A stretch of DNA of 35,557 bases from Sulfurimonas sp. (lineage in GTDB: Bacteria; Campylobacterota; Campylobacteria; Campylobacterales; Sulfurimonadaceae): contig JALSLJ010000097.1 in the NCBI GenBank assembly GCA_026988315.1, positions 1 through 35,557 of the forward strand. The letters run 5' to 3'. Below are positions 15,491 to 24,129 of this stretch, in pieces. Position 1 is the stretch's first letter. Each line of letters starts with the position of its first letter. The position numbers and the translations under genes are program-made. Under the pieces are notes generated by a model. The model had not been told where the DNA came from and searched no databases. It worked only from the letters and a program-made list of their open reading frames with translations.

Positions 15491-16181
15491 ATTCTTGCCT
15501 TCTAGTTCTTATTTTATTTCTTACATATACAAATATAGCATAAAATAAAATACCGTAGAACAATGTCTTGATAATAGTCATCGTAATCTTATTAGCATTG
15601 CCCGCTGCATTCTCTAACTCTACACCTTTGCTAATTGCAACTTGTTCTGCTATATCTGCATAACCATTATACATAGAACCTGAATATTTTCCTAACTGAT
15701 CACCTTTTTTCGCTTTACCAGCTAGTAAAGGTATAATCGTGCCACCACTATTACCCGCCATCTCTATAAAACTCTCAAAACTACTACTGTAAAATATAGC
15801 AATAATAAAAGCTTGTACAGAGGAGGCTGTTGGACTTAGCACCTGCTTTTTATCAAAATACTCATATAAAGAACTATCATTTGCCAAAATATCAACTTTA
15901 GAATCTAATTCCGAAAAAGTTAGTAGTATTGTTGGTTCATCAAAATCTTTCATTATCTCTTCTTGATATTCAACGATATTTTTTCCATTTGGAAGCTCCC
16001 GTATCATTACAAGCCTTAAAGATATACCAGTTTTTTCATAAAGTTCTTGACCGAGTTTATTTACTTCTTTATTAAAACTAGGATTATGGATTACATCATC
16101 TTTATATAAATATTCTGCACTTAGTGTTGTTTGAAAAAGGATTGTGAGGATGAGGGCCGCAAGCCCTCTTGAGAATTTCAA
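15480..16181 (-). CDS. TPM-domain-like membrane protein of the cco operon
   Basis: A 233-residue protein with a signal peptide (MKFSRGLAALILTILFQTTLS), a domain over about residues 25-115 resembling TPM/TLP18.3 folds (an NKLGQELYEKTGISLRLVM strand-helix and ILLTFSELDSKVDILAND), and a C-terminal membrane segment near 205-222 followed by a basic tail. TPM domains act in photosystem repair in plants and in unknown roles in bacteria. Its place between the cco genes and fixH suggests a part in oxidase assembly or upkeep. The start is a TTG at 16181, with AAGGGG at 16194-16189, inside the end of the 29-residue gene. Family match is by pattern only. Confidence 0.7.
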   Translation of the reverse strand: MKFSRGLAALILTILFQTTLSAEYLYKDDVIHNPSFNKEVNKLGQELYEKTGISLRLVMIRELPNGKNIVEYQEEIMKDFDEPTILLTFSELDSKVDILANDSSLYEYFDKKQVLSPTASSVQAFIIAIFYSSSFESFIEMAGNSGGTIIPLLAGKAKKGDQLGKYSGSMYNGYADIAEQVAISKGVELENAAGNANKITMTIIKTLFYGILFYAIFVYVRNKIRTRRQECES

Positions 16182-16192
16182 TAAAATTCCCC

Positions 16193-16282
16193 TTAACCGA
16201 TAAAAAGATGATTCGGTGTAACAACCGCGTAAAGTGTATAGGCAGCCATAATTACTAAGCCGATTGAAATTATTTTTTCCAT
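16193..16282 (-). CDS. 29-residue membrane peptide in the cco operon
   Basis: A small ORF of 30 codons including the stop, between the DUF4006 gene and the TPM-like gene. It reads MEKIISIGLVIMAAYTLYAV and continues VTPNHLFIG, one membrane segment with a short tail. AAAGGAT precedes the ATG at a good distance, and that site overlaps the DUF4006 stop. Its own stop overlaps the ribosome-binding site of the next gene. Such tight packing on both sides argues for a real gene. Small single-segment subunits are common in cbb3 complexes, so a structural or assembly role is plausible but unproven. Confidence 0.7.
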   Translation of the reverse strand: MEKIISIGLVIMAAYTLYAVVTPNHLFIG

Positions 16283-16292
16283 TATTTATCCT

Positions 16293-16502
16293 TTACTTCA
16301 CATCAACAATATGTTTAGACTGATCGCTTCCAAACATTTTGATTGATTGTTCATCTTTAACTTCATAAAAGTTTGTTGCATTTGCATTTTGCACCCCAAG
16401 ACCCATAACTGTTAAAACAGCTAAAATACTCAGTAATAATACAGTCGCAATCAGCATACCAGTAACACCGTCAAGAGCAAAAACACTTCTATTTTCATTC
16501 AT
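16293..16502 (-). CDS. DUF4006 family small membrane protein
   Basis: 69 residues with one membrane segment (about 12-35, LDGVTGMLIATVLLLSILAV). The sequence context downstream of ccoP in Campylobacterota is the usual place of DUF4006. GGAG lies upstream of the ATG at 16502. The role is unknown; linkage to ccoNOQP suggests association with the oxidase. Confidence 0.82.
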   Translation of the reverse strand: MNENRSVFALDGVTGMLIATVLLLSILAVLTVMGLGVQNANATNFYEVKDEQSIKMFGSDQSKHIVDVK

Positions 16503-16512
16503 GTTTGTCTCC

Positions 16513-17436
16513 TTATTTACTTAAGTCAGTGATATATGCACCAACTGCTTCTTTTTGCTTAGCATTAAGTCTTTCAAACTTAGGCATCTGCCCCATTACA
16601 CCTTTCTTACCATATGTAAGAACATTTGCAACAAGTTCAGGAGTAAATGTAGCAATACTTGGAGCTACAAAATCCATACCTTTTCCATCTTCACCATGAC
16701 ATGCAGCACAAGTACCAGCATACACATCAGCTCCAGCACCACTCATACCATTTGCAACATATGCAGATACTGCATCAATTTCTGCATCAGTGATTAAAGC
16801 ACCACTATTAGCATTGAAAAGACCGTTACGGTCTGGCATTGGCATTTCACTACCTAATAACTTATTATTAGAACCATTTTCAATTACAAATTTAACTACA
16901 TTAGCTTCAATTCTTCTATTAAGATCTGCCGACTTACCATCAATACCATCAGCATTGATACCATGACAAATTTTACACTCTGCTAAGAAAACAGACTCAC
17001 CCATCTCTATCAATCTATCACCAGTGATAGACGCATACTGAGCTTCAAATTTATCGTTGTGAACCTGTGTATCTTCATTGTATTCACCAATTTGTGAATA
17101 CGCATTTACAGGGTAACCTACTAAAAAGTACCACATACCCCATACCATAGTTCCTAAGAACATTATTGCCCAACCCATTGGAACTGGGTTTTTATATTCA
17201 CCAATATTATCCCAACTTTCATCTGCTAATTCACCCTCAGCAGTGTCAGTTTGCATTTGACGAACATATTTGATTACAACAAATACAGTAATTAGGACTA
17301 GTGCAACCGCACCCGCAACTGCGAGCATATTGACAATATCACCGTTTAAACCACCCTCTGATCCAGCTACAGACATGTAAGTGAATAGTAGCATAACAGC
17401 GGTAACGATAATTCCCCAAAGATAAAGCTTATTCAT
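16513..17436 (-). CDS. ccoP: cbb3 oxidase diheme subunit CcoP
   Basis: A 307-residue diheme cytochrome c of the cbb3-type terminal oxidase. Two heme motifs, CKICHG (about residue 154) and CAACHG (about 245), lie in the periplasmic part and pass electrons toward CcoO and CcoN. The N-terminus has three membrane segments, two more than the single anchor of the simplest CcoP: MNKLYLWGIIVTAVMLLFTY, a second near 36-60, and the conserved MGWAIMFLGTMVWGMWYFLV. It lies nine bases downstream of ccoQ. Heme-ligand methionines are present (for instance in EMPMPDR and GQMPKF). Confidence 0.97.
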   Translation of the reverse strand: MNKLYLWGIIVTAVMLLFTYMSVAGSEGGLNGDIVNMLAVAGAVALVLITVFVVIKYVRQMQTDTAEGELADESWDNIGEYKNPVPMGWAIMFLGTMVWGMWYFLVGYPVNAYSQIGEYNEDTQVHNDKFEAQYASITGDRLIEMGESVFLAECKICHGINADGIDGKSADLNRRIEANVVKFVIENGSNNKLLGSEMPMPDRNGLFNANSGALITDAEIDAVSAYVANGMSGAGADVYAGTCAACHGEDGKGMDFVAPSIATFTPELVANVLTYGKKGVMGQMPKFERLNAKQKEAVGAYITDLSK

Positions 17437-17445
17437 ATATCTCTC

Positions 17446-17649
17446 CTATTTCTCTTTATCATCAGACATAGATGTTACTGGTGTATCATCTATATCATCT
17501 TTTAGTGCTATATTGCTATAACTCTCATAATCATGACCACCCTCTTTTTTATCAGTGCTATACAAATGATATATGTAACTATAAAGAACAATAACCAAAA
17601 ACACTGTTAACGCAAAGTAACCATAAGCCTGATATTCAGCAATACTCAC
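17446..17649 (-). CDS. ccoQ: cbb3 oxidase small subunit CcoQ
   Basis: 67 residues with one membrane segment (FALTVFLVIVLYSYIYHLY) and an acidic, charged tail. Position between ccoO and ccoP and the YG-F-TVFLVIVLYSYIYHLY pattern identify it. CcoQ stabilises the oxidase complex, especially when oxygen is present. The start is a GTG at 17649 with AAAGGG upstream. Confidence 0.9.
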   Translation of the reverse strand: MSIAEYQAYGYFALTVFLVIVLYSYIYHLYSTDKKEGGHDYESYSNIALKDDIDDTPVTSMSDDKEK

Positions 17650-17661
17650 TACAAACCCTTT

Positions 17662-18354
17662 TTATTTAAGACTATTCATATATGCAATAATAGCTACAAT
17701 CTCTGGGATTTCTCCATTAGCCACTGCATCTTTAACATCTTGATCTTTCATATCTGCTGCAATTATTTTTGCTTCAGCTAATGCTAAAGCGTTTGCTTCT
17801 GCAACACTCCCACCCATTTTAACAATTTTAGTTGATCCATCTTTCATAGGAACTGGTTTGTTATATGGAACTGAAAAGAACTGTGCAATTGTTAATTGCT
17901 CTGCAAATGCAGTATCAATATCAGCTTTATTTGTAAACATCCAAGTGTATGCAGGCATTATAGAACCTGGAACCACAGCAGCTGGATTTTTCATATGATT
18001 TTCGTGCCAATCAGTAGTACGGTAGTTACCTACACGCATTAAATCTGGACCAGTTCTTTTAGAACCCCATAGGAATGGGCGATCATAAGCATACTCACCA
18101 CTTAAAGAGTAGTGACCATAACGGTCAGTTTCTGATTTAAATGGACGAATAAGTTGTGAATGACAAGCATTACAACTATTTTTAATATAAACATGACGAC
18201 CCGCCAACTCTAATGTAGAGTAAGGAGCAGTACCGATTACCGGACGAGATTGTTGTGCAAAGTTTGGAAGAATTTCAATCAAACCAGCAAAAGCAATTGT
18301 TACAAACACAGCCACCGCAAAAAAGAACGGATGTTTTTCTAACCAATGAAACAT
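17662..18354 (-). CDS. ccoO: cbb3 oxidase monoheme subunit CcoO
   Basis: A 230-residue monoheme cytochrome c anchored by one N-terminal segment (about 9-28). The heme motif is CNACHS near residue 59, in the block GRHVYIKNSCNACHSQLIRP, followed by TDRYGHYSLSGEYAYDRPF and WGSKRTGPDLMRVG, all diagnostic of CcoO/FixO. MPAYTWMF carries the likely axial Met. It takes electrons from CcoP and hands them to CcoN. AAAGGAT lies before the ATG at 18354; the gap to ccoN is 15 bases. Confidence 0.98.
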   Translation of the reverse strand: MFHWLEKHPFFFAVAVFVTIAFAGLIEILPNFAQQSRPVIGTAPYSTLELAGRHVYIKNSCNACHSQLIRPFKSETDRYGHYSLSGEYAYDRPFLWGSKRTGPDLMRVGNYRTTDWHENHMKNPAAVVPGSIMPAYTWMFTNKADIDTAFAEQLTIAQFFSVPYNKPVPMKDGSTKIVKMGGSVAEANALALAEAKIIAADMKDQDVKDAVANGEIPEIVAIIAYMNSLK

Positions 18355-18369
18355 ATTATATCCTTTCTA

Positions 18370-19863
18370 TTAAGCGCCCATAGGCGATGCATTTTGTAGC
18401 TCGGACTCTTCAACAGGACGAGCAGACATAGTTTTATAAATGTTATAAGCAAACATTAAGAAACCAACGAAGTATAATAACCCACCAATACCACGGATAG
18501 TATAGTAAGGGTGAAGAACAGTAACTGTATCGATAAATGAGTAAGCTAAGTTACCAAATTCATCGTGAGCACGCCACATCATACCTTGAGTAATACCAGC
18601 GATCCACATAGAAGTGAAGTATAAAACAACACCTAATGTTTGGATCCAGAACTGAGTTACCATTAACGACTTAGAGTAAATTTCTCTTTTAAACACACGC
18701 GGTGCCATATGGAAAAGTGCAGCCATAATCATGAATCCAACCCAACCAAGAGTACCATCATGTACATGACCAACAATCCAGTCAGTAAAGTGTGCAATAG
18801 CATTAACAGATTTAATTGCTTGAATAGGACCTTCTAAAGTCGAGAACATATAGAATGTAGAACCAAGAACCATAAACTTAATTAATGGAGATGAAGCAAC
18901 TTGTTGCCACTCACCCTTCATTGTAAGAAGCATATTAATCGCTGAACCCCACGAAGGTAAAATAAGAATTACTGAGAAAACAGAACCCATAGTTTGAACC
19001 CAATCAGGTACAGTTGAGAATAACAAGTGGTGTCCACCAGCCCATAAATATACAAACATTAATCCCCAAAAAGAAAGTAATGATAATTTATATGAATAGA
19101 TAGCTTGACCTGATTCTTTCGGTAAAAAATAATAAATCATTGCAACGATAGGAACAGTAAAACCAAATGCAACCGCATTATGACCATACCACCATTGAAC
19201 TAGTGCGTCATTTGTACCAGCATACATAGATACTGAATGATACCATGCACCAATTCCGCTTGCTCCATCAGCAGCAGTTCCCAACATTGTTGGAATAGCC
19301 ATATTGTTGAAAAGATAAAGCATAGCTATACCTAAGAAACAAGCAATATAGTACCAAACTGAGATATATAATGATTTTTCACGGCGAATACCGATAAGAC
19401 CAAAAATACTCATACCAAATAAAACCCAAACGATAACGATAGCGATATCAATTGGCCATTCAAATTCAGCATACTCTTTTGAAGTTGTAATACCCATTAA
19501 AAGTGAAACAACAACTGCGGCAACACCTACTAAATATAACCAAAAGTGTAGCTTACCTATAAACATCAAAAAGCCTGACTCAGCCATTGACACCTTTAGT
19601 ACACGTTGACCAACGTAATACCAAGTAGCAAAAATACCACTTAATGTAAAACCAAAAACAACTGCATCTGTATGCAGCGGACGAAGACGACTGAAGTTAG
19701 TGTATTCAGCTAAACCCTCACCTAGAAATAAGTTCATTCCAGGATAAGCAAGTTGAAAAGCTAAAATTACACCGACAAGCATGCCAACAATTCCCAATAC
19801 GATTGTTGTAAACATGAACATCTTAGCAACTGTATAGTCGTACTCTAATGGACGATTCTCCAT
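18370..19863 (-). CDS. ccoN: cbb3 oxidase catalytic subunit CcoN
   Basis: A 497-residue, 12-segment heme-copper oxidase subunit that reduces oxygen to water and pumps protons, with high oxygen affinity suited to microaerobic life. The metal-binding His blocks are present: RPLHTDAVVFGF (heme b), YGHNAVAFGF, GGHHLLFSTVPDW (copper), and DWIVGHVHDGTLGW (hemes). Length is as usual for the family. It is the first gene of the operon, with a full AAGGAGG at 19876-19870, six bases before the ATG. Confidence 0.98.
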   Translation of the reverse strand: MENRPLEYDYTVAKMFMFTTIVLGIVGMLVGVILAFQLAYPGMNLFLGEGLAEYTNFSRLRPLHTDAVVFGFTLSGIFATWYYVGQRVLKVSMAESGFLMFIGKLHFWLYLVGVAAVVVSLLMGITTSKEYAEFEWPIDIAIVIVWVLFGMSIFGLIGIRREKSLYISVWYYIACFLGIAMLYLFNNMAIPTMLGTAADGASGIGAWYHSVSMYAGTNDALVQWWYGHNAVAFGFTVPIVAMIYYFLPKESGQAIYSYKLSLLSFWGLMFVYLWAGGHHLLFSTVPDWVQTMGSVFSVILILPSWGSAINMLLTMKGEWQQVASSPLIKFMVLGSTFYMFSTLEGPIQAIKSVNAIAHFTDWIVGHVHDGTLGWVGFMIMAALFHMAPRVFKREIYSKSLMVTQFWIQTLGVVLYFTSMWIAGITQGMMWRAHDEFGNLAYSFIDTVTVLHPYYTIRGIGGLLYFVGFLMFAYNIYKTMSARPVEESELQNASPMGA

Positions 19864-19869
19864 ATATAG

Positions 19870-19876
19870 CCTCCTT
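19870..19876 (-). promoter_or_regulatory. Strong Shine-Dalgarno of ccoN
   Basis: AAGGAGG, a full match to the 16S rRNA tail, six bases before the ccoN ATG. It is the strongest site in the window and suggests high translation of the oxidase. Confidence 0.9.
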
Positions 19877-19976
19877 AAAGATTCAAAGCAATTATTTCTA
19901 CTTAATTTTAAATAAATTCAGTAGACTAATTAACATTGCCATGATAACCATAGAAAAGTTTAAGTAATCTTAATTA

Positions 19977-19992
19977 GTGACCAATCCGTGAC
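19977..19992 (+). promoter_or_regulatory. Operator-like direct repeat upstream of ccoN
   Basis: GTGAC occurs at 19977-19981 and again at 19988-19992, an 11-base period (one helical turn), about 115 bases upstream of the ccoN start. Such paired half-sites are typical of response-regulator binding. No particular regulator is identified, and five-base repeats can arise by chance. The rest of 19864-20113 holds no gene. Confidence 0.3.
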
Positions 19993-20052
19993 AAATTTTG
20001 AAATTTATTATTTAAGTGTTTACTTTTAGAGTTTTAGCGGGGATTTTTGTAG

Positions 20053-20072
20053 CTTATAATCATTATTATAAG
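20053..20072. other. Palindrome between carA and ccoN
   Basis: CTTATAAT and ATTATAAG form a perfect 8-bp palindrome around CATT. It lies downstream of carA and upstream of ccoN. On the plus strand a T-rich run follows, which points to a terminator or an operator; the role is open. Confidence 0.4.
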
Positions 20073-20084
20073 TTATTTTTATTA

Positions 20085-20117
20085 ATGATAATATGCCCGT
20101 AAAGGCACCATTATCAT
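20085..20117 (-). terminator. Terminator-like hairpin at the end of carA
   Basis: ATGATAAT (20085-20092) pairs with ATTATCAT (20110-20117), then after an internal loop TGCC (20094-20097) pairs with GGCA (20104-20107). It covers the carA stop codon. The downstream side on the minus strand is AT-rich without a clean T-run, so efficiency is uncertain. Confidence 0.45.
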
Positions 20118-21253
20118 CTTTTTATCAAAGACAAGAATTCGTTAAAGATATATCTGCTCTCTTTTGGTCCAGGACTAGATTCTGGATGGTGTTGTACAGA
20201 AAAAATTGGAGCGTCATTATATTTTAATCCCTCGATAGTATTATCAAAAAGATTTGTATGGGTAACCTCTGCAATCTCTACAATATTATCAGGAACATTA
20301 TAGTTATGATTTTGTGCTGTAATTTCCACCAAACCTGTTTGCATGTTTTTTACAGGGTGATTGCCACCATGATGTCCAAATTTTAGTTTAAAAGTATCAT
20401 AACCGTGAGAGATAGATAGTAATTGGTGTCCTAAACATATGCCAAACATAGGAATTTTAGCATCAATTAGCTTTCTAATCTGTTCTTGCTCTTTTTTGAG
20501 AACAAGTGGATCGCCAGGACCATTTGACAAAAACACACCATCGATCTCTTGAGAATTGTATTTAGCGATTAAGTCTTTTGCTTTAAAATCATTTGGTATC
20601 ACCTCTACCCCAATACCTGCACCAACTAATTCATTGAGAATGTTACGCTTTACTCCAAAATCAATAACAACAATATTTGCTTCTTCTGTTGGAGCTTCAC
20701 TATATTTAAAATCTCTCTCAGCATAGGTTGCATTTTCATGCTTATAAGAGATTTTTGTACTCACTTGCTCTATATAATTCACATCTTCAATTCTCGGGGA
20801 ATTATCTAAAATCTTTTTTAACTCATCTTTATCACTAATTTTAGTAGAAGCAATCATCATCATCGCTCCCTCATCTCTTATCATCTTAGTTAAAAACCTT
20901 GTATCCATGTCACAGATACCCATAATATTATGTTTTTTTAAAAAAGCATCTAGTGAAGACTCGGCTCTAAAGTTAGAATATCTTGGCTGGTAGTTTCTTA
21001 CTATCATCCCTTTAGCATGAGCAGAACTACTTTCCATATCTTGATCATTAACACCAACATTTCCAATCTCTGGCATAGTAAATGTAACAAATTGTCCAGC
21101 ATAAGATGGATCTGACATTATCTCTTGGTAACCACTCATTGAAGTATTGAAAACTATTTCACCTACACTTGTATCATCTGCACCAAAACTTTTAGCTTCT
21201 AGGAATATCCCATTTTCTAAATAAATCCAAACTTGTTTCGCATTACCTTGCAT
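20114..21253 (-). CDS. carA: Carbamoyl-phosphate synthase small subunit
   Basis: 379 residues. This subunit hydrolyses glutamine and channels ammonia to CarB for carbamoyl phosphate, used in arginine and pyrimidine synthesis. The N-terminal CPSase domain has VGEIVFNTSMSGYQEI and DMDTRFLTK. The C-terminal class I amidotransferase has FLSNGPGDP, the nucleophile in FGICLGHQ and the His-Glu pair in QHHPESSPGP. The ATG overlaps the stop of the DUF507 gene by one base (TAATG). carB is not in the window. Confidence 0.98.
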   Translation of the reverse strand: MQGNAKQVWIYLENGIFLEAKSFGADDTSVGEIVFNTSMSGYQEIMSDPSYAGQFVTFTMPEIGNVGVNDQDMESSSAHAKGMIVRNYQPRYSNFRAESSLDAFLKKHNIMGICDMDTRFLTKMIRDEGAMMMIASTKISDKDELKKILDNSPRIEDVNYIEQVSTKISYKHENATYAERDFKYSEAPTEEANIVVIDFGVKRNILNELVGAGIGVEVIPNDFKAKDLIAKYNSQEIDGVFLSNGPGDPLVLKKEQEQIRKLIDAKIPMFGICLGHQLLSISHGYDTFKLKFGHHGGNHPVKNMQTGLVEITAQNHNYNVPDNIVEIAEVTHTNLFDNTIEGLKYNDAPIFSVQHHPESSPGPKESRYIFNEFLSLIKR

Positions 21254-21804
21254 TACTCCATCCCTCTTTTTGTTAGCTCTTCTCTGTAAAGTTTTTCATA
21301 TAAGATGTCAAAATCATCAGTACCTGGAATATATCTTTTTTTATAAGATCTAATTTTATCCATGACTGCGTCTTGTATCTGAGAATCGTCTGCTATAAAT
21401 GAAGTGATAGAGTTGTAAATTATATTTTTTATACGGTTCTCTGTGACTTCGAAGTGAATTAAGTCCTCTTCATACAATTCATCTAAAATTTTGTGACTCA
21501 TATCTGAAAATCTCTCTTCATAATTAAGTATTACGCCAAATTCTGGAGCTAGTTTCTTTTTAATCATAAAGAATAACTGTCTTTCATCTGCAAGCATAAA
21601 GTCTATCTGCTCTTCATTCTCTTCACATATATCATGTGCTTTTTCTTCAAGAGCCATCTCTTGCTTTACATTGTGAATTAACACTTGTTCTGCTTCATGA
21701 GCTACAGCTTCAAGACCTTTCGTCATCGTTACAACACCACTTATATTTAAATCAATTGCAATTTTATTAGATATATGAGGTATTGTTTTAAGTGAAATTT
21801 TCAT
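21253..21804 (-). CDS. DUF507 family protein
   Basis: 183 residues, soluble, mostly helical and acidic. It resembles the two-part DUF507 proteins of Campylobacterota and Aquificota: residues 1-90 and 95-180 look like two related halves (FMLADERQLFFMIKKKLAPE; ILDELYEEDLIHFEVTENRI; YKKRYIPGTDDFDILYEKLY). The function is unknown. AGGGT lies before the ATG, and the gene is coupled to carA. Conserved pairing with carA is not evidence of a role in the pathway by itself. Confidence 0.85.
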   Translation of the reverse strand: MKISLKTIPHISNKIAIDLNISGVVTMTKGLEAVAHEAEQVLIHNVKQEMALEEKAHDICEENEEQIDFMLADERQLFFMIKKKLAPEFGVILNYEERFSDMSHKILDELYEEDLIHFEVTENRIKNIIYNSITSFIADDSQIQDAVMDKIRSYKKRYIPGTDDFDILYEKLYREELTKRGME

Positions 21805-21877
21805 CTGCAGACCCTACTTGTTAAATTAAATTTGGGCATTTTACACTAAGTAAGGTAAAAATATGATTAGAGTTTGA

Positions 21878-22387
21878 TTATTTGCTTAAGAGTGTCGTCA
21901 ATTCAGAAGCTTTTTTTGAATCCATTTTTGTTAAAATTTTTCCAACTGTTTTTGGTTTGAGTGTACTCAGTATAGAAATCGCTTCTTTAACATCCATATC
22001 AGAGAGTATATTTGAAGCAGCAGCAGGTTTCATTTTCGCAAATGTTTGAGCGATTTTATTCATTTTTAAATTGCTAATCTCTTTTAAAACCTGTTCGTTT
22101 TTTGCTAACATCTCTTGAATTGATTTCTCTTTTTGAGATATTTTGCTGAGTTTATTATTGACAACTTCCTCTTGTTGACGAATTTTGCTCTCTTTTTTGC
22201 TTAAAAGCTCCTCTGTTGCTGTTTGTAGTGCGCTTAAAGCTTGTCTTTGTTCATCAATCCTCTCTAACTCTACTAAGAGTTCACCCTTTCTCTCTTTAAA
22301 TATCTCTGTACATTCAAAAAGTCTTTCACTTGTCTGCAAGGCAAAGGTAGATGAAAATATTAAAGTCAAAAATAGTAATTTTTTCAC
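21878..22387 (-). CDS. MotE/PDP family flagellar-associated protein
   Basis: 169 residues: a signal peptide (MKKLLFLTLIFSSTFA), a long coiled coil from about 35 to 110 (LERIDEQRQAL, KKESKIRQQEEVV, ISQKEKSIQEML), then a compact C-terminal domain. That domain carries MKPAAASNILSDMDVKEAIS, ILSTLKPKTVGKILTKMDS, which is an MgtE-N-like repeat as in MotE. MotE-type proteins are periplasmic flagellar motor factors. The start is a GTG at 22387, overlapping the fliJ-like stop, with AAAAGGAAG upstream. Exact function in this genus is inferred from the family and neighbour. Confidence 0.82.
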   Translation of the reverse strand: MKKLLFLTLIFSSTFALQTSERLFECTEIFKERKGELLVELERIDEQRQALSALQTATEELLSKKESKIRQQEEVVNNKLSKISQKEKSIQEMLAKNEQVLKEISNLKMNKIAQTFAKMKPAAASNILSDMDVKEAISILSTLKPKTVGKILTKMDSKKASELTTLLSK

Positions 22388-22806
22388 ATACTTCCTTTTC
22401 TATTATATGTCATCAAAGCAACCTCATCTAAATCTTTTGTTTCTTTTATTTTTTGATTTTTAATTATTTTTTTAATTTCATCAAGCTCTAAATATTTGAA
22501 TTTTTCATGCTCAATCATATCAAGTTTTAGTTGCTCTTTTGCTTCGTTGACTTGTTTTTTAGTAAAATTTACCCAATCATGATTATGTTGTATTAAGTTT
22601 CTTGCAGATGACAGAAGAGTTCTTGATGCTAAAAACTCTGCCATTGTACCACTTTGTGGTGAGTCTATATCTTTAAGTGAATCATATGATCGTTCTAATG
22701 CTGATGTAGCATTATTTAAATCTATATTTGCTTTTTGCGCTACCCTCTCGCTACGCTCCATCGTATTCTTTTTTAATGACACCAGTGGGGTATAACGAGT
22801 TTTCAA
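22384..22806 (-). CDS. fliJ: FliJ-like flagellar export protein
   Basis: 140 residues, highly charged and predicted to be one long coiled coil, as in FliJ, the central stalk of the flagellar export ATPase. The N-terminus (KTRYTPLVSLKKNTMERSER) has the FliJ-like pattern of hydrophobic and basic residues. AAAGGA lies six bases before the TTG at 22806, so I prefer that start to the TTG at 22812, which would leave no spacing. It precedes the MotE-like gene, with a coupled stop and start. Sequence identity in this family is low, so the name rests on shape and the neighbour. Confidence 0.75.
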   Translation of the reverse strand: MKTRYTPLVSLKKNTMERSERVAQKANIDLNNATSALERSYDSLKDIDSPQSGTMAEFLASRTLLSSARNLIQHNHDWVNFTKKQVNEAKEQLKLDMIEHEKFKYLELDEIKKIIKNQKIKETKDLDEVALMTYNRKGSM

Positions 22807-22816
22807 ATGCAATCCT

Positions 22817-24064
22817 TTAAAGAATTATTGTATCATCTCTCTCAGGAGAAGTAGAGATGATCCCCACCTTTGTTTTACTTATCTCTTGGATAGTTTTTAC
22901 AAAATCTTGAGCATCTTTTGGAAGAGCATCAAAAGTTCTTGCACCTACAGAATTATTCCACCCTTTAAATGTTTTGTAAATTGGTTTTACATCTTTAAGG
23001 TTTGATGGCATATAATCTATCTCTTCTCCATCTAACTCATAAGCAACACAAAGTTTTACTTCATCAAAACCATCAAGAACATCAAGTTTCATCAAAGCCA
23101 ATTCATCACAACCATTTAGACGAGCTGCATGACGCGTAGCTACAGCATCAAACCAACCACAACGACGAGCACGCCCAGTAGTGGTTCCAAATTCATGACC
23201 TTGTTCACCAAGACGCTTTCCATCTGCACCAAAATCTTCACTTGGAAATGGTCCATTCCCAACACGAGTACAGTACGCTTTGACAATACCTATCACTTTT
23301 CCAATATCTTTTGGGCTAATCCCTAAACCTGTACAAGCACCAGCACTAACAGTTGCAGATGAAGTAACATAAGGGTATGTTCCGTGATCAATATCTAGCA
23401 ATGTGCCCTGTGCACCCTCTAAGAGAATTCTTTTGTTTTCATCTAAAGCTTTCCACACCATCTGTGTAGTATCTGTAATATATGGAGCTAATTTGTTTTT
23501 ATATCCCTCTAGCTCTGCAAGGAGTGCAGATTCTATTGGAGTTGGAATTTCATATATATCAAAAATTGCTCTGTTTTGCTCAAAGTACTCTATAATTGAT
23601 GCACATAATTTTGTAGGATTTAAAAGCTCGCCAACTCTAAAACCTGTGCGGTTAATCTTATCTGCATATGCAGGTCCGATTCCCTTCCCTGTTGTACCAA
23701 TAGCCTTATCTCCTTTTAGTTTCTCTTTTGCTTGATCCACTAAAGCATGGTACGGAAGATTTAAGTGTGCTTTATCGGAAATATAAAGACGCCCCTCTAA
23801 ACCTTCAAACTGAACCATCTCTTTTATAATTGATTCAGGGGATAAAACAACGCCATTGCCAACTACATTAATTGCATCAGGGTTAAGCACTCCAGATGGG
23901 ATAAGATGTAGTGCATACTTTACACCATCAACCCAGATAGTATGTCCAGCATTATGACCACCTTGACTTCTACAAACCATATCATATTCACATGCCAATC
24001 TATCTACTATCTTGCCTTTTCCCTCATCACCCCACTGAATACCTACAATTAAATCTGCTTGCAT
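22817..24064 (-). CDS. purA: Adenylosuccinate synthetase
   Basis: A 415-residue enzyme that joins IMP and aspartate using GTP, the first committed step to AMP. Marks are the P-loop-like [14 protein letters not shown] (about residues 7-20), [41 protein letters not shown] and the [12 protein letters not shown] block. The length matches the usual (about 420-430). AGAGGA lies upstream of the ATG. The gene follows hisZ after 65 bases and is 10 bases upstream of the fliJ-like TTG. Confidence 0.98.
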   Translation of the reverse strand: MQADLIVGIQWGDEGKGKIVDRLACEYDMVCRSQGGHNAGHTIWVDGVKYALHLIPSGVLNPDAINVVGNGVVLSPESIIKEMVQFEGLEGRLYISDKAHLNLPYHALVDQAKEKLKGDKAIGTTGKGIGPAYADKINRTGFRVGELLNPTKLCASIIEYFEQNRAIFDIYEIPTPIESALLAELEGYKNKLAPYITDTTQMVWKALDENKRILLEGAQGTLLDIDHGTYPYVTSSATVSAGACTGLGISPKDIGKVIGIVKAYCTRVGNGPFPSEDFGADGKRLGEQGHEFGTTTGRARRCGWFDAVATRHAARLNGCDELALMKLDVLDGFDEVKLCVAYELDGEEIDYMPSNLKDVKPIYKTFKGWNNSVGARTFDALPKDAQDFVKTIQEISKTKVGIISTSPERDDTIIL

Positions 24065-24129
24065 AAATTTTCCTCTTTCTATAATCTTTAAATTTTTTTA
24101 CTTTAGTACCTGAGTAGTTAAGACTAAGC

